Of a stretch of DNA of 34,527 nucleotides, positions 14,681-24,046 are shown in pieces (within the stretch, counting starts at the first letter, position 1; each line of letters starts with the position of its first letter). Position numbers and translations under genes: made by a program. The notes beneath the pieces are model-generated. The model saw nothing but the letters and a program-made list of their open reading frames with translations. It searched no databases and was not told the DNA's origin. The DNA lies in the NCBI RefSeq assembly GCF_944380975.1, contig NZ_CALWJK010000022.1, positions 1 to 34,527 on the forward strand. The letters run 5' to 3'. This DNA comes from an uncultured Agathobaculum sp. (lineage in GTDB: Bacteria > Bacillota > Clostridia > Oscillospirales > Butyricicoccaceae).

Positions 14681-15142
14681 ATGACCATCACAGATATGGC
14701 CCGCATGCTGATGAATGCGGATCGGTATCAGCGAGGAGCCACACAGCCAAAGTATCCAAACGGCGCTGCGGTAGCGCATCCTGATACGCCGGATGACGGG
14801 ATGGATATTACTGGGATGACTGCGGCGGATTTTCATATCATCCCTGTGTCCAAGGAGATCGAGCAGAAAGTACGGGACAGAGTATTTGAGAATATGAAGT
14901 ACCGCTATGGCATGACCGGGACAGGCAATGAATACGGAGAAATGGTACATAGCTATTTGATGTCTATCCCCGCCAAAGACCGGAGGGACGCAGCCTACAC
15001 CATAGATCAAATTCATTTTGACGAAGTGGAAAAAATCAATGCCTTTGTTAAAGCCCGTGTCCCCGGCTGGCAGCCTGGACAATCATTTGATACCAGTATT
15101 TTGGATGACTACAAGAAAAGCACTATGGATGTCAAGGTATAA
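14681..15142 (+). CDS. hypothetical protein, 153 aa
   Basis: Start: AAAGGAG nine bases before the ATG. The protein (MTITDMARMLMNADRYQRGA at the start) ends FDTSILDDYKKSTMDVKV. It has no signal peptide or membrane segment, a helical N-terminus and a charged middle. The C-terminal third is clearly paralogous to the decayed segment at 16772-16970, so the family existed here in two copies. I do not recognise a named family; similar small proteins in Clostridia are often found near motility-related genes, but that is a loose memory. It heads a run of three plus-strand genes with separate ribosome binding sites. Confidence 0.75.
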   Translation: MTITDMARMLMNADRYQRGATQPKYPNGAAVAHPDTPDDGMDITGMTAADFHIIPVSKEIEQKVRDRVFENMKYRYGMTGTGNEYGEMVHSYLMSIPAKDRRDAAYTIDQIHFDEVEKINAFVKARVPGWQPGQSFDTSILDDYKKSTMDVKV

Positions 15143-15195
15143 TCATTTGCAGTGTTATTATTGAGGTATGTGCAACTCGTGAGGAGGATGAAATC

Positions 15196-16071
15196 ATGTA
15201 CCTATCAAACCAAGTGTTCTCAGTTTTGAATAACAACGGCATTTTTCAAAACCGCAATTTGTTTGCCGCAAATTCCGGTATTTTTTCACCTACTGAAAAG
15301 CATCAGACCGCACTTCAAAATATCTCAGCCCAGATTGTGTCCAAACAGGCAGGTGCAGAGCGGTTAGAAGAGTTGTCCAAGGCTGCACAGATCCGGAAAG
15401 ATACCTATGTGAAAACCAATGAAGCCACTTCATTGGAGGAAACTCCCACTGAGCTGTTAGAACTGTATTTGCATAATACCAAGATGTATTTGACACTATC
15501 TGAAGGGTATGAGCAAGAACTATTGGACTTCAAGGAGCAGTTGCAGGAATGGGATCAAACCATCCAAGGATATCAGGATATTCTGGATGGAAAGGCTGCT
15601 TTGCCGGAGAGCCATACTATGCAGAGCATCCTTTGGTCTTATCAGACAGCCCAAAAAGACAGAGAGCAGTTCTTTCAAGACGGGATCGCTCACATTAACG
15701 AGAACCGATACAGCGAGTTTTTTTCTAACGATAGACTTGACCACACGCTAAAAACTGTGTTGGGGGATGAAACATTTTCCGCATTTGGCGCAAAAGATTC
15801 TTCCACCTGGCTGATTGATCCCTCCGCCTCCGATATTTATGGTGAAATTGACCGTGTATTGTCCGAGGCACACGGAGTAACAGAGGAACTTCAGAAGGGT
15901 GTTGATAATATTTACAGCATCCTAGAGGAACGGGGATACGGAGAAAAGTACAAAGGCTATCTTCGCTCTTGGGCTGACCCCCAAAATTCGTACTTCGACA
16001 AGACCGAAGAAATGAACATCCAAAAGTTGATGATTGAGCGGTTAATGAAGGAACCTTTGAAGCAACTATAA
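15196..16071 (+). CDS. hypothetical helical protein, 291 aa
   Basis: GAGGAGG precedes the ATG by nine bases. The protein opens MYLSNQVFSVLNNNGIFQNR and is largely alpha-helical with Gln/Glu-rich amphipathic stretches (LLDFKEQLQEWDQTIQGYQD). There are no signal peptide, membrane segments or cysteines. It lies 53 bases after the 153-aa gene and 131 before the 190-aa gene, and the three look like one functional set. Its size and coil-rich make-up suggest a structural or chaperone-like role. The family is not recognised. Confidence 0.75.
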   Translation: MYLSNQVFSVLNNNGIFQNRNLFAANSGIFSPTEKHQTALQNISAQIVSKQAGAERLEELSKAAQIRKDTYVKTNEATSLEETPTELLELYLHNTKMYLTLSEGYEQELLDFKEQLQEWDQTIQGYQDILDGKAALPESHTMQSILWSYQTAQKDREQFFQDGIAHINENRYSEFFSNDRLDHTLKTVLGDETFSAFGAKDSSTWLIDPSASDIYGEIDRVLSEAHGVTEELQKGVDNIYSILEERGYGEKYKGYLRSWADPQNSYFDKTEEMNIQKLMIERLMKEPLKQL

Positions 16072-16202
16072 TCGCACCATTCAGCCGCACAAGGATAGGG
16101 ACAGGCACCTGCCGACGCACCTTTTTTGCATAGCTGAAATAACGCTTTCTGGCTTTCTAACGCTCGACACCGTGTTCTGAATAATGTTGGGAGGGAATAT
16201 CT

Positions 16203-16775
16203 ATGCAAATTGGTGGCTTAGGAACTAACGGTACCGCTACGCTGGACGGAACTTCGCAAGTCCAAAAATCAGCAAAAAAGACTGTTGAAAATGCGATCAC
16301 AGATGGCTTTGTAAAGCAGATTGAAACACTGGCCCGCGAGGATGCGGAAAAGGGCATCTATATGGACGAGAAATTTAGTCAACTTCGGCGTGCTCGAATG
16401 GAGCAATATATCTCGCCTGATCGTGCGGGTCCGATGGCCAAAGTGAATTCTGTTATGAAAACATTGGAAAAAGAACAGGAGCGGATCAAGGTCTACCTTG
16501 AGCGCCTTTTGGGCGATTATTCTGCCGAAATCGAAGGCGATTCGATATTTCGGACAGCCGAAGTTTATTCACCAGAGGGAGAACTGATTGCAAGTTATAG
16601 TAGTTTTTATGGTCAATGGACGACGCATCAAACAAAAGCAGAGTTAAATTTTATTACTGAAACGGACATGATTTATTTGCAGGCATTTCGAGAAGCCCGT
16701 GCGGAGATGAAAGCTACCGCCCAAGGACAGGCACAGGCACCTGCCAACGCAGCCACCGTGGATATTCGTGCATGA
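16203..16775 (+). CDS. hypothetical protein, 190 aa
   Basis: Start: GGGAGGG eight bases before the ATG. The opening MQIGGLGTNGTATLDG resembles the N-termini of exported flagellar-type or secretion-chaperone proteins in having a Gly/Thr/Asn-rich unstructured lead without a signal peptide, but this is only suggestive. Phrases include MDEKFSQLRRARMEQYISPD and SYSSFYGQWTTHQTKAE; the tail is Ala/Gln-rich. The stop overlaps the start of a decayed paralogue of the 153-aa gene, so a second copy of this gene pair once followed. Confidence 0.75.
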   Translation: MQIGGLGTNGTATLDGTSQVQKSAKKTVENAITDGFVKQIETLAREDAEKGIYMDEKFSQLRRARMEQYISPDRAGPMAKVNSVMKTLEKEQERIKVYLERLLGDYSAEIEGDSIFRTAEVYSPEGELIASYSSFYGQWTTHQTKAELNFITETDMIYLQAFREARAEMKATAQGQAQAPANAATVDIRA

Positions 16776-16970
16776 CCACAGCGGATCGCAAAGTAGTCCC
16801 CGTCTCAGACCGCGCCAATGCTGGCTGGACATTGGATCAAATGCACAGGGATGAAGTCTATTGTCTCTATGACTTCGTCCGTTTCCGTATTCCCGACTGG
16901 GGAGATTGGTCAAAAGTTTGATACCAGTATTTTGGAGGAATACCGCCAGGGCATTGATGTAAAGGCGTAA
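16772..16970 (+). pseudogene. decayed copy of the 153-aa gene (C-terminal part)
   Basis: From the ATG at 16772 the reading includes GWTLDQMHRDEVYCLYDFVR, parallel to DQIHFDEVEKINAFVKARVP in the 14681 gene. After a frame change near 16900 it continues IGQKFDTSILEEYRQGIDVK, parallel to GQSFDTSILDDYKKSTMDVK. The N-terminal half is missing. It is therefore a truncated, frameshifted paralogue. Confidence 0.8.
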
Positions 16971-17056
16971 AGATAGAAGAATACGCAAAATTGATAGTCC
17001 CTATTGTTCCATCGGCGGCTAAATCGCCACCCAATCCAATACCACCACCTATCGGA

Positions 17057-17090
17057 AAGGCGCAGGCAACCAACTGGTTGTTTGCGCCTT
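17057..17090. terminator. hairpin terminator after the 14681-16970 genes
   Basis: Arms 17057-17071 and 17076-17090 pair over 15 positions, with G-U pairs at two of them, around loop AACT. AA/TT ends flank it but no long T-run follows, so its strength is moderate. Confidence 0.55.
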
Positions 17091-17131
17091 ATTAGTATAT
17101 AGATCATACCACACCGCTCCCCATTCCTTAT

Positions 17132-17360
17132 CGGGAGAATGGTGCGAAGGGCAAGCGCCGCACCGTCTTTTTCCCGGACAAACTGCAGAGACTGCTCCGC
17201 GCCTATCTCCAAAAACAAAAAAACACCGCCGGAGCGGTGTTTGTCAGCAGGCATGGAAAGCCTCTGGATTGGAGCAATATCTGGGGGATATGAAAAAGCT
17301 ATGCGAGAGCGCCGGGGTGGAGCCGTCCATGCCCGGCAGATCGGGCGGCTGGGGCTGGTA
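17132..17360 (+). pseudogene. tyrosine recombinase (phage integrase family) fragment
   Basis: In the best frame the sequence reads GKRRTVFFPDKLQRLLRAYL, then AGAVFVSRHGKPLDWSNIW. After a shift near 17280 it continues DMKKLCESAGVEPSMPG. This is the middle of a Xer/phage-type integrase catalytic domain (the beta-strand region after the first Arg, with a kRr.vpfP..l...L..Y pattern). The catalytic HxxR and Tyr are missing and a stop follows. It is a relic of a tyrosine-recombinase element next to the palindromic sites at 17362-17426. Confidence 0.6.
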
Positions 17361-17361
17361 G

Positions 17362-17383
17362 TCACATAATTTTCGTTCTGTGA
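17362..17383. promoter_or_regulatory. 22-bp palindromic site 1
   Basis: A dyad of the form CACANAA-N6-TTCTGTG with TTTTCG in the centre; here TCACATAA and TTCTGTGA. It shares the same core as the sites at 17405 and 17679. Confidence 0.6.
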
Positions 17384-17404
17384 TTTGGGCATAAAAAAGT
17401 CCCA

Positions 17405-17426
17405 CCACAGAATTTTCGTTCTGTTG
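17405..17426. promoter_or_regulatory. 22-bp palindromic site 2
   Basis: CCACAGAA, TTTTCG, TTCTGTTG. It has the same orientation and core as site 1, 43 bases further on. With site 3 it forms an inverted pair about 270 bp apart. Confidence 0.6.
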
Positions 17427-17625
17427 TAGCCTGATGAACTTTAGGGCGCAGTTTCTTGTTTCATTATACACGAACCGCCCAGATTCGACAAACACAATCT
17501 GTTAAAAACTGCATACACACATAGCAAACCAGACGGGCAACATACAATTTTTGTGCCCGTCTATTTTTGTGCGCCTAAATCCAGAGTGTTTCGATAGGAA
17601 ATTCCTTGTATTGCCAGAATCCCCC

Positions 17626-17654
17626 TTGAGGTTTCCCCTGGGATTCGCTATAAT
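17626..17654 (+). promoter_or_regulatory. promoter of the S-layer-homology protein gene
   Basis: TTGAGG (17626-17631) and a perfect TATAAT (17649-17654) are separated by 17 bases, giving a start near 17661 and a leader of about 140 bases. Palindromic site 3 lies just downstream of the start, a position suited to repression. Confidence 0.75.
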
Positions 17655-17678
17655 TGCTATGTATATAGTTGATTTCCA

Positions 17679-17700
17679 CCACGGAACGAAAATTCTGTGG
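17679..17700. promoter_or_regulatory. 22-bp palindromic site 3, operator-like, inverted
   Basis: CCACGGAA, CGAAAA, TTCTGTGG. Its reverse complement matches site 2 at 20 of 22 positions. It sits at about +18 to +40 relative to the predicted transcription start of the surface-protein gene. Confidence 0.6.
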
Positions 17701-17803
17701 CACAGCTCCCAGGCCTGGATAGAAGCTATACCATCGGCCCTGGCGGGGCACTGACTGTGAGAAATATGGAACTGGGCGCTGCCGCCCGAAAGGAGGATAC
17801 CAA

Positions 17804-20209
17804 ATGAAAAAACGATTTTTAAGCCTGCTCTGTGTCCTGGCGCTCTGCCTAGGCCTGCTGCCCGTCACGGCGCTGGCGGCGGCGGTAGATGCCCCTCAGA
17901 CGCTGTATGTAGCTGGGCAAGTGATTACTGATGAGGGCTATTATACGCAATCTGGAGATAGTTGGACGAAGTCTAGCGATACTTCCACACCGCCTTCAGC
18001 GCCATATTTCCATTATACAAAAGGCGGCAACAACACCCCCGCCACCCTGACCTTAAGCGGGGCGACGATTCAGGGAGGAACTTCTACCGTATCAGTTCCT
18101 TATGGCGCCGGGATCTATGCTCAGTGCAAAAACGGAGAGTCGGTTTCCCTGACCATCGAGCTAATTGGCAATAATACCATCACAGGCCACTATGGGATTT
18201 TTATGGATATACAACAAGGAGATACACTAGGCGCAAATGCCTCCCTAAATATCACTGGTGACGGCAGTCTCACAGTTACCGGTACAGATTCCCACGGTCT
18301 ATTTGTCAAAGGCGGAACAGGCAACGCCTCCCTGAACATCGAGAAAGCCACTGTCACAAGCAACACCAATAATTCCTATGCTGCCGGTGTCTATGTGATG
18401 TCCAGCACTAGTGCCAACACCCCGACTCTCTCCCTTGCCGTCAACGGCGGCAGCCTGACCGCCAGCGGCGGCACAAGCGGGGATGGGATACAGTTTTATG
18501 TGGGATCGCCTCAAGCCACCGGTGCCACTACCAGTCTGACGGTCAGCGAAAATGCGATCGTGGACGCCAAAACAGGCGGGATCAGTGCATCAAGAATTTC
18601 GGAAACGCTTCCTACGCCGACACCAACGGGTGAAAATAGCAGCGGTATCGTCTTTAACGGCACGGAAGGCACTGTGTACGGCGATGTGACCTTGGATAAG
18701 AGCCTCACCATCAATGAAGGCGAGACCCTTACCGTCCCGGATGGCTCCAAGCTCAACTGCAATAATAACCTGACCAACAACGGCACCATCCTCGCCAGCG
18801 GTGGCACCGTGACGGGCAGCCTGAGCGGCGGCACGACGCCCACGACCCCCAGCATCAGCGACCAGCCGCAGAACAAGGAAGTGACCGCGGGCGAAACCGC
18901 CACCTTTACTGTGGAGGCCAGCGCAGGGAGTGAAACCCCGACCTACCAGTGGCAGCAGAAAACTGCGGCCAGCGGAAGTGACTGGACAGATATTTCCCAA
19001 GAAACCAGCGCCAGCTATACCATAAGCAGCACCACTACCAGTATGAGCGGCAACCAATACCGCTGCATTGTGACGAGCGCCAGCGGCGTCAGCGTCATAA
19101 GCGCCGCTGCCACTCTGACCGTCGAGGCATATATACCACTGACCACCTACACTATCAGCGCCGATGTTACCCCCGCAGGTGCGGGCAGCGTGTCCGGCGG
19201 CGGCAGTTACACAGAGGGTACATCTGTCACCCTCACCGCTACCAACAATCCGGGCTACCGCTTCGTGGGCTGGGTGGAAGGCGAACAGACCGTGAGTACC
19301 GATACCACCTATACCTTCACGGCCAACAGCGACCGAAGCCTCACCGCTCAGTTTGACAGAATTTCCTCCGGCGGCGGTGACAGCGACCCCACCTACTCCA
19401 TCACGCTGCCCAGCCGGGTCACCGGCGGCGAACTCAAGCTCTCCCGGCGCTATGCCGAAAAGGGGGAGACTGTGACAATTACCGCCATCCCCGACGAGGG
19501 CTACGAACTGGATACCCTGACGGTCACCGACAGCAAGGGCAAAGAAATCGACCTGCCCCATAAGGGCGGCAACGAGTACACCTTCAAAATGCCCGCCGGG
19601 CGGGTGGAAATCGAGGTCTCCTTCCGGGAGATCGCGGTGGAGCTGCCCTTCACCGATGTGCCGGAGGGCGTATGGTATGAGGACGCCGCTGCCTATGTCT
19701 ATGAACACGGCCTGATGGCAGGCACCAGCGCCACCACCTTTGCCCCCGACGCTACCACCAGCCGCTCCATGATCGCCACCATCCTCTGGCGCATGGAAGG
19801 CAGACCCGTGGTCAACTACGCCATGGACTACACCGATGTGGCCCAGGGCCAGTGGTATTCCGAGGCCATCCGCTGGGCAGCCAGCGAGGGCATTGTGAGC
19901 GGTTACGGCAACGGCCTGTTCGGCACCAATGACCCCATCACCCGTGAGCAGTTTGCCGTCATGCTGTATCGCTACGCCCAGGAGCAGGGTTACGATGTGT
20001 CCATCGGTGAGAACACTAATATCCTGTCCTATACGGATGTGGCGGATCTCAGTGAGTATGCCATCTCCGCCATGCAGTGGGCCGTGGGCGCTGGAATCAT
20101 CAACGGCACCGGCGACGACTCCACCCTCATTCCCCAGGGCCAGGCCACCCGCGCCCAGGCGGCGGTGATGCTGCAAAGATTTTGTGAGAAATATGCCTAT
20201 ACTGAATAA
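17804..20209 (+). CDS. secreted S-layer-homology (SLH) surface protein with Ig-like and repeat domains
   Basis: The protein has 801 aa; start after AAAGGAGG. A signal peptide (MKKRFLSLLCVLALCLGLLP, cut near residue 27) leads to a Thr/Ser/Asn/Gly-rich beta-helix-like region (about 60-340, SLTIELIGNNTITG type). An Ig-like domain follows (about 350-440; YQWQQK and YRCIVTSASG), then a bacterial InlB-B/Listeria-Bacteroides-type repeat (about 446-520; GYRFVGWVEGEQ) and a second repeat (about 530-610; GYELDTLTVTD). Three SLH motifs close it (about 615-800; FTDVPEGVWYEDAAAYVYEH, YTDVAQGQWYSEAIRWA, YTDVADLSEYAISAMQWAVG). SLH domains bind pyruvylated cell-wall polymers, so this is a surface adhesin-like protein. 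It stands alone, with its own promoter and terminator, as a cargo gene. Confidence 0.93.
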   Translation: MKKRFLSLLCVLALCLGLLPVTALAAAVDAPQTLYVAGQVITDEGYYTQSGDSWTKSSDTSTPPSAPYFHYTKGGNNTPATLTLSGATIQGGTSTVSVPYGAGIYAQCKNGESVSLTIELIGNNTITGHYGIFMDIQQGDTLGANASLNITGDGSLTVTGTDSHGLFVKGGTGNASLNIEKATVTSNTNNSYAAGVYVMSSTSANTPTLSLAVNGGSLTASGGTSGDGIQFYVGSPQATGATTSLTVSENAIVDAKTGGISASRISETLPTPTPTGENSSGIVFNGTEGTVYGDVTLDKSLTINEGETLTVPDGSKLNCNNNLTNNGTILASGGTVTGSLSGGTTPTTPSISDQPQNKEVTAGETATFTVEASAGSETPTYQWQQKTAASGSDWTDISQETSASYTISSTTTSMSGNQYRCIVTSASGVSVISAAATLTVEAYIPLTTYTISADVTPAGAGSVSGGGSYTEGTSVTLTATNNPGYRFVGWVEGEQTVSTDTTYTFTANSDRSLTAQFDRISSGGGDSDPTYSITLPSRVTGGELKLSRRYAEKGETVTITAIPDEGYELDTLTVTDSKGKEIDLPHKGGNEYTFKMPAGRVEIEVSFREIAVELPFTDVPEGVWYEDAAAYVYEHGLMAGTSATTFAPDATTSRSMIATILWRMEGRPVVNYAMDYTDVAQGQWYSEAIRWAASEGIVSGYGNGLFGTNDPITREQFAVMLYRYAQEQGYDVSIGENTNILSYTDVADLSEYAISAMQWAVGAGIINGTGDDSTLIPQGQATRAQAAVMLQRFCEKYAYTE

Positions 20210-20384
20210 TCGCTTTTATCTGTCCAACCGCTTTTGCATGGGGAACAAAGCATGTCCCGCTGATGATCTCACTGTGGCAAGAGCGGCACCGCAAAGGAGG
20301 CTGTGATTGAGATACATATACCACTTTTGATCTAACCTCTATCTGGAGGGATTGGAAAAGACATATCTCACCGCCTGATTTTGT

Positions 20385-20421
20385 GGCGCAGACAGCCTAT
20401 GTGCTGTCTGCGCCTCCTTTT
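20385..20421 (+). terminator. intrinsic terminator of the SLH gene
   Basis: A perfect 12-bp stem, GGCGCAGACAGC (20385-20396) with 20403-20414, loop CTATGT, then a T-rich run starting TCCTTTTTTT. Confidence 0.88.
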
Positions 20422-20424
20422 TTT

Positions 20425-20482
20425 CGACGATGTTCTCTAACATTCGCTATCAATTTTGGGCGAGTGTTAGAGAATGTCGTCG
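20425..20482. repeat. long imperfect inverted repeat
   Basis: Arms 20425-20447 (CGACGATGTTCTCTAACATT, then CGC) and 20460-20482 are complementary at 20 of 23 positions around a 12-base spacer. It starts four bases past the SLH terminator and has no T-run of its own. It may be a recombinase site or a transposon end; the truncated gene copy begins about 150 bases later. Confidence 0.65.
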
Positions 20483-20629
20483 ATTATTTTTTGCACATTT
20501 TCAAATAAGTGACTGGAAATGTATTAAAAAAACGGTAAAAAAACAAGTACTTTTTGTAAAAGAAATGGTGTTTTATTTTCAGATGTCACTCGCCATCTTC
20601 GAGCGTTTGAAAACAAATTTTTTAAACGC

Positions 20630-21250
20630 TTGGAGGTCTGCTATGATCGCGACACGGACCGAATATACCGCGATGTCGTAGAAACCGCCCCGTCCCTTGA
20701 TGTGGAACAGCTTTGCCGGAGCATGGAGGAAAAATTTCGGGTGTTGCGCAACTGCCTTGGCCGCAACCAAATCGACACGATTCTGCTGCATTACCTCGGC
20801 ACGCTCGACGCGCTGCCGATCTCGGTTTACGGCAAGCTGTACTTTGTCCCGCGGGATAAGATGCACAAGGTTGACCTGTTCGAAGATTTCATCGAGGAGC
20901 TCAATCGCGCCAACCAAAACGACAAGGCGCTGGTCGTAAACAGCTTCTATGTAGCGGACGACGAAAAGCAGCGGGATAAGATGGCTTCTGAATTTTATAC
21001 GCTTGTGCGCAAGGAGGCACAGGAGTATCAGGAGCGCGCTATGTATCTGATCGACAGCGGGTGCCATAGTCCGTCCATCATGGAGCGCTGGATTGGCCGC
21101 ATCGACGATCTGAAACAGAAAAAACAGCGCTATGAGGCGCTGTTCAGAAAGGAATTGAGTGAAACCGACGCGGAATTCGACTCCCTCCAGCTGTATTCGC
21201 AGGAATTGCAGATCCGGGCTGATGGGATTCGGATGCAGCGCGCGGCGTAA
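20630..21250 (+). pseudogene. N-terminally truncated second copy of the 13385-14374 gene
   Basis: From the VCYDRDTDRIYRD stretch to the final MQRAA, this matches the last two thirds of the 13385-14374 product. The first 45 or so residues carry a dozen substitutions, whereas the last 85 are almost identical, including silent positions. The first 120 residues are lost, and only a TTG with GAGG immediately after it could start translation. The frame is still open over 206 codons, so the duplication is fairly recent or the 3' part has been homogenised by gene conversion. A different hairpin follows it than the one after the intact gene. Confidence 0.85.
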
Positions 21251-21260
21251 GCATGTAATG

Positions 21261-21290
21261 AGGAAAGGCGGCTATTTGGCCGTCTTTCCT
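21261..21290 (+). terminator. hairpin after the truncated copy
   Basis: AGGAAAGGCGGC (21261-21272) pairs with GCCGTCTTTCCT (21279-21290), with one G-U pair. There is only a weak T-rich tail. Confidence 0.55.
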
Positions 21291-21292
21291 TA

Positions 21293-21671
21293 TCTTCAGT
21301 TTTTTTCATCCATAGCTTGATAAGACAATTGTTGCATTTTTTCTTCGTATGCACTATCAGTCGGCCTAGAATCGTCCAACTTTGAATCCTACGGTAGAAA
21401 CCTCGCATCGCAAGGCGCGGGGAAATGAACAATTGTCTTTTATACAGATACACATATAGAAAATATTGGAATTTGTGTATAAACACAAAGTTTTCTCGCA
21501 TTTTACATTCATATGGTCGAATGTAGGCAAAGGATTTTAGTATTATTAAGGTCGGATTGTTTGATCTGTATTAGAAGTTACGAATTACTGCACAATTGCA
21601 AAAACAATGGCGAGTCAATTTATCTTGAAATAATGCAGAGCTGCAAAGAAAAAGAAAGTGGAGGAAATGTT
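21293..21671. other. 379-bp AT-rich region upstream of the chemotaxis gene
   Basis: An open frame begins at 21513, but its first 53 codons lack protein character and the real start is at 21672. A sequence resembling a vegetative promoter is not clear, and no good sigma-28 site was found. The region probably holds the promoter of the chemotaxis gene. Confidence 0.4.
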
Positions 21672-23720
21672 ATGAGAAAACGGAATGCGGAGCGAAAAAA
21701 AACAAGGTGTAAATTTGGAATCGTTCCAAAATTCCTGATTGGGATATTGATTCCATTGTTTGCTGTCCTGTGGGCAATGGGGATTTTTCTTGGTGTCGAG
21801 GTTTCCAAGACAGTCAATCAATCCGTCAGCACAGAATTGGGCGGACAATCCACTGCGGCTTCTAGTCAGGTAAGTGCTTTTTTTGAACGGTATTTCGGTA
21901 TGACGGAAGGTTTGGCGGCAACACAGATTGTGCGTGATATAGCAAACGACAAGACAAATGACAGCATGCAGGATAATCGATTGTTTGCCAGCCTGATGGA
22001 GACATTGAATATGTTGCAGCAGGATAATGCGGAAGATGTTGATTATATATGGATTGCGTCTTTGACAACGGGGGAAGTTGCACAAAGTGACGGGAAGTTA
22101 TATTCTCCATCCGAGATTGATATTACCACACGCGCCTGGTATCAGCAGGTCAAGAAAAAGAATGATAGCATCGTATCCAGCATGTATACGAGCATCAATA
22201 CAAACAGCACGATGATTACCGTGGCAAGTCCGGTTTATAACAATGGATGGATCGTTGCTATTGTCGGCATGGATCTCAAGATGGATACGCTGAACCAGAT
22301 GTTGAGTAAAGTCAAAATCGGTCAGACAGGTTATATCACGCTGTACGATTCGGCTAGTCAGATTGTATATCATCCGGATAGCACTTTGATTGAAACCAAT
22401 GTGAAGGATATCAATTATTCACAGAATATGCTGGATGTGATCCTGAATAAACAGGATTCTGATGCTATAAAATATACACGCGATGGAACTGCGTACTACG
22501 GAAGTACGGTCAATATCAGCAAGCTGGGCTTTACCATGCTTGGTGTCATGCCGGAAGCAGAATTTACAGCGCAAACCACGGCAATCATGCGTATTTTAGT
22601 AATCGGTGTCATCTGCTGCGGTATTCTGATGGCACTAATCTGTGTATTCTTGGCACTGTCCATCACCAAGCCGCTCAAGCGGCTGAATGCTTCTGTCAGC
22701 ATGCTGGCCGACGGTGCGCTTGATGTCAAGGTGGACATCAAGGGGAATGATGAAGTCAGCGCGGTTGGCCGTAATATCCGCAGAATCATCGATCGTTTAA
22801 GCGAATATATTCTCTATATTGATGAAATTTCGTATGTGTTAGGTCAGATTGGACAGGGAAATTTGCAATTCTGTCTGAAGTATGCTTATGCCGGTGAGTT
22901 TGCCAAAGTCAAAGAGGCATTGCTGGGCGTACAGGACACATTGACAAAGACCGTGATGTCCATTGCGCAATCTTCAAGCCAGGTAAACGCCGGTGCAGAG
23001 CAAATTGCAATTGGAGCACAGTCTTTGGCGCAAGGTGCAACCGAACAAGCGTCTTCCGTGCAGGCGCTTGCGTCTTCCGTACAAGATTTATCTGCGCAGA
23101 CGACCGAGGAAGCAAATAAGGCTGTCGAAGCCGGTAAGTTCCTGCAGAAGATCGAAGCGGAAGTGGACAAAAGCAATCATCAAATGGTGCTGATGCGTAC
23201 CGCAATGGATGACATCAGCATGCAGTCCAACACTATTCGTAGCATAATTAAGACAATAGACGATATTGCATTCCAGACCAATATTCTGGCGCTAAATGCG
23301 GCGGTAGAGGCCGCCCGCGCGGGCGCAGCCGGTAAGGGCTTCGCTGTTGTTGCGGATGAAGTGCGCAACTTGGCAGGAAAGAGTGCGGAAGCGGCGCGGA
23401 AAACAAACGAGCTGATCGAGAACTCGGTTCAGGCAGTCAAGCATGGCGAAGAGTTGACGCAGGTGACGGCGCAGGCGCTAGAAGCGGTTTCGGATGAAAC
23501 AAAGAAGATCGTGGAAACTATTGATACTGTGGCTTCCAGCTACCACGATCAGGCAGACAAGCTATCCGAAATCGCAAGAGGCATTGACCAGATTGCAGGT
23601 GTCGTACAAACCAACTCGGCAACCGCTGAGCAAAGTGCGGCTGCAAGCGAAGAGCTGTCTGGACAGGCACGCGCTATGAAGGATCAGGTGGCGCACTTCA
23701 AGCTGAATATAGAACTGTGA
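21672..23720 (+). CDS. methyl-accepting chemotaxis protein
   Basis: The protein has 682 aa from the ATG at 21672, which follows GGAGG at seven bases. It has a short basic N-terminus, TM1 (about 19-42, [20 protein letters not shown]), a long extracytoplasmic dCache-like sensor with [31 protein letters not shown] and [20 protein letters not shown], then TM2 (about 303-328), a HAMP domain beginning [17 protein letters not shown], and the cytoplasmic signalling domain. The hairpin tip is the hallmark, [20 protein letters not shown] (about 533-552) followed by [18 protein letters not shown]. It relays ligand binding to CheA/CheW. No other chemotaxis genes are nearby, so it is cargo that would plug into host motility. 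The dCache sensor often binds amino acids or carboxylates, but the ligand is unknown. Confidence 0.95.
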   Translation: MRKRNAERKKTRCKFGIVPKFLIGILIPLFAVLWAMGIFLGVEVSKTVNQSVSTELGGQSTAASSQVSAFFERYFGMTEGLAATQIVRDIANDKTNDSMQDNRLFASLMETLNMLQQDNAEDVDYIWIASLTTGEVAQSDGKLYSPSEIDITTRAWYQQVKKKNDSIVSSMYTSINTNSTMITVASPVYNNGWIVAIVGMDLKMDTLNQMLSKVKIGQTGYITLYDSASQIVYHPDSTLIETNVKDINYSQNMLDVILNKQDSDAIKYTRDGTAYYGSTVNISKLGFTMLGVMPEAEFTAQTTAIMRILVIGVICCGILMALICVFLALSITKPLKRLNASVSMLADGALDVKVDIKGNDEVSAVGRNIRRIIDRLSEYILYIDEISYVLGQIGQGNLQFCLKYAYAGEFAKVKEALLGVQDTLTKTVMSIAQSSSQVNAGAEQIAIGAQSLAQGATEQASSVQALASSVQDLSAQTTEEANKAVEAGKFLQKIEAEVDKSNHQMVLMRTAMDDISMQSNTIRSIIKTIDDIAFQTNILALNAAVEAARAGAAGKGFAVVADEVRNLAGKSAEAARKTNELIENSVQAVKHGEELTQVTAQALEAVSDETKKIVETIDTVASSYHDQADKLSEIARGIDQIAGVVQTNSATAEQSAAASEELSGQARAMKDQVAHFKLNIEL

Positions 23721-23839
23721 TTTGACAGATTGTTTTTTATAAAAAATTATCTACAAACAGAACCCATGGACGGTGTCACGATCTATTTCTCTTTTGGACA
23801 GTCGAATCGCGGCGCAATATATCATTAAAAATGCAGTAA

Positions 23840-24019
23840 AGTCAAGCACAAGCGGGATTGCAGAAAAACGCGCTCCCTAAGCAGTTGATTGAAGATTTGC
23901 TGGTTAAGCCAATGATATACTTGCTGTGGAGTAATGCAATCATTAAACATATCGCGGATCTGATGATAACAGCAAACAACGAGGGCAGTGCACTTTTGCC
24001 TAAGTTGTCCGCGCAATGA
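23840..24019 (+). pseudogene. large serine recombinase scrap
   Basis: A frame ending at the TGA at 24017 reads LQKNALPKQLIEDLLVKPM, then NAIIKHIADLMITANNEGSA and LLPKLSAQ. This resembles the segment just after the zinc ribbon in large serine recombinases (K..V.K..IEDLVV......L........IA..V......E...LP.L..QL). Start, catalytic domain and coiled coil are missing. It marks another integration scar just before the third gene-end repeat. Confidence 0.5.
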
Positions 24020-24046
24020 GCGGATGATGAAAAACAGCATAATCAA

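Noticed and set aside
17405-17700. 17405-17700 as a miniature inverted-repeat transposon (MITE)
   Set aside because: The ends are inverted repeats, but each end is itself palindromic, a third copy lies outside at 17362, and no target-site duplication was seen. Operator or recombinase sites fit better.
18590-20176. Long minus-strand open frame opposite the SLH gene (528 codons)
   Set aside because: It is a Gly/Ala/His-rich shadow of the GC-rich, Thr/Ser-coded plus-strand gene, with no ribosome binding site and no domain pattern. The plus-strand protein has clear signal and SLH motifs.
23825-24046. Minus-strand 73-codon frame
   Set aside because: The plus strand of the same segment reads as a serine recombinase fragment, which explains it better.
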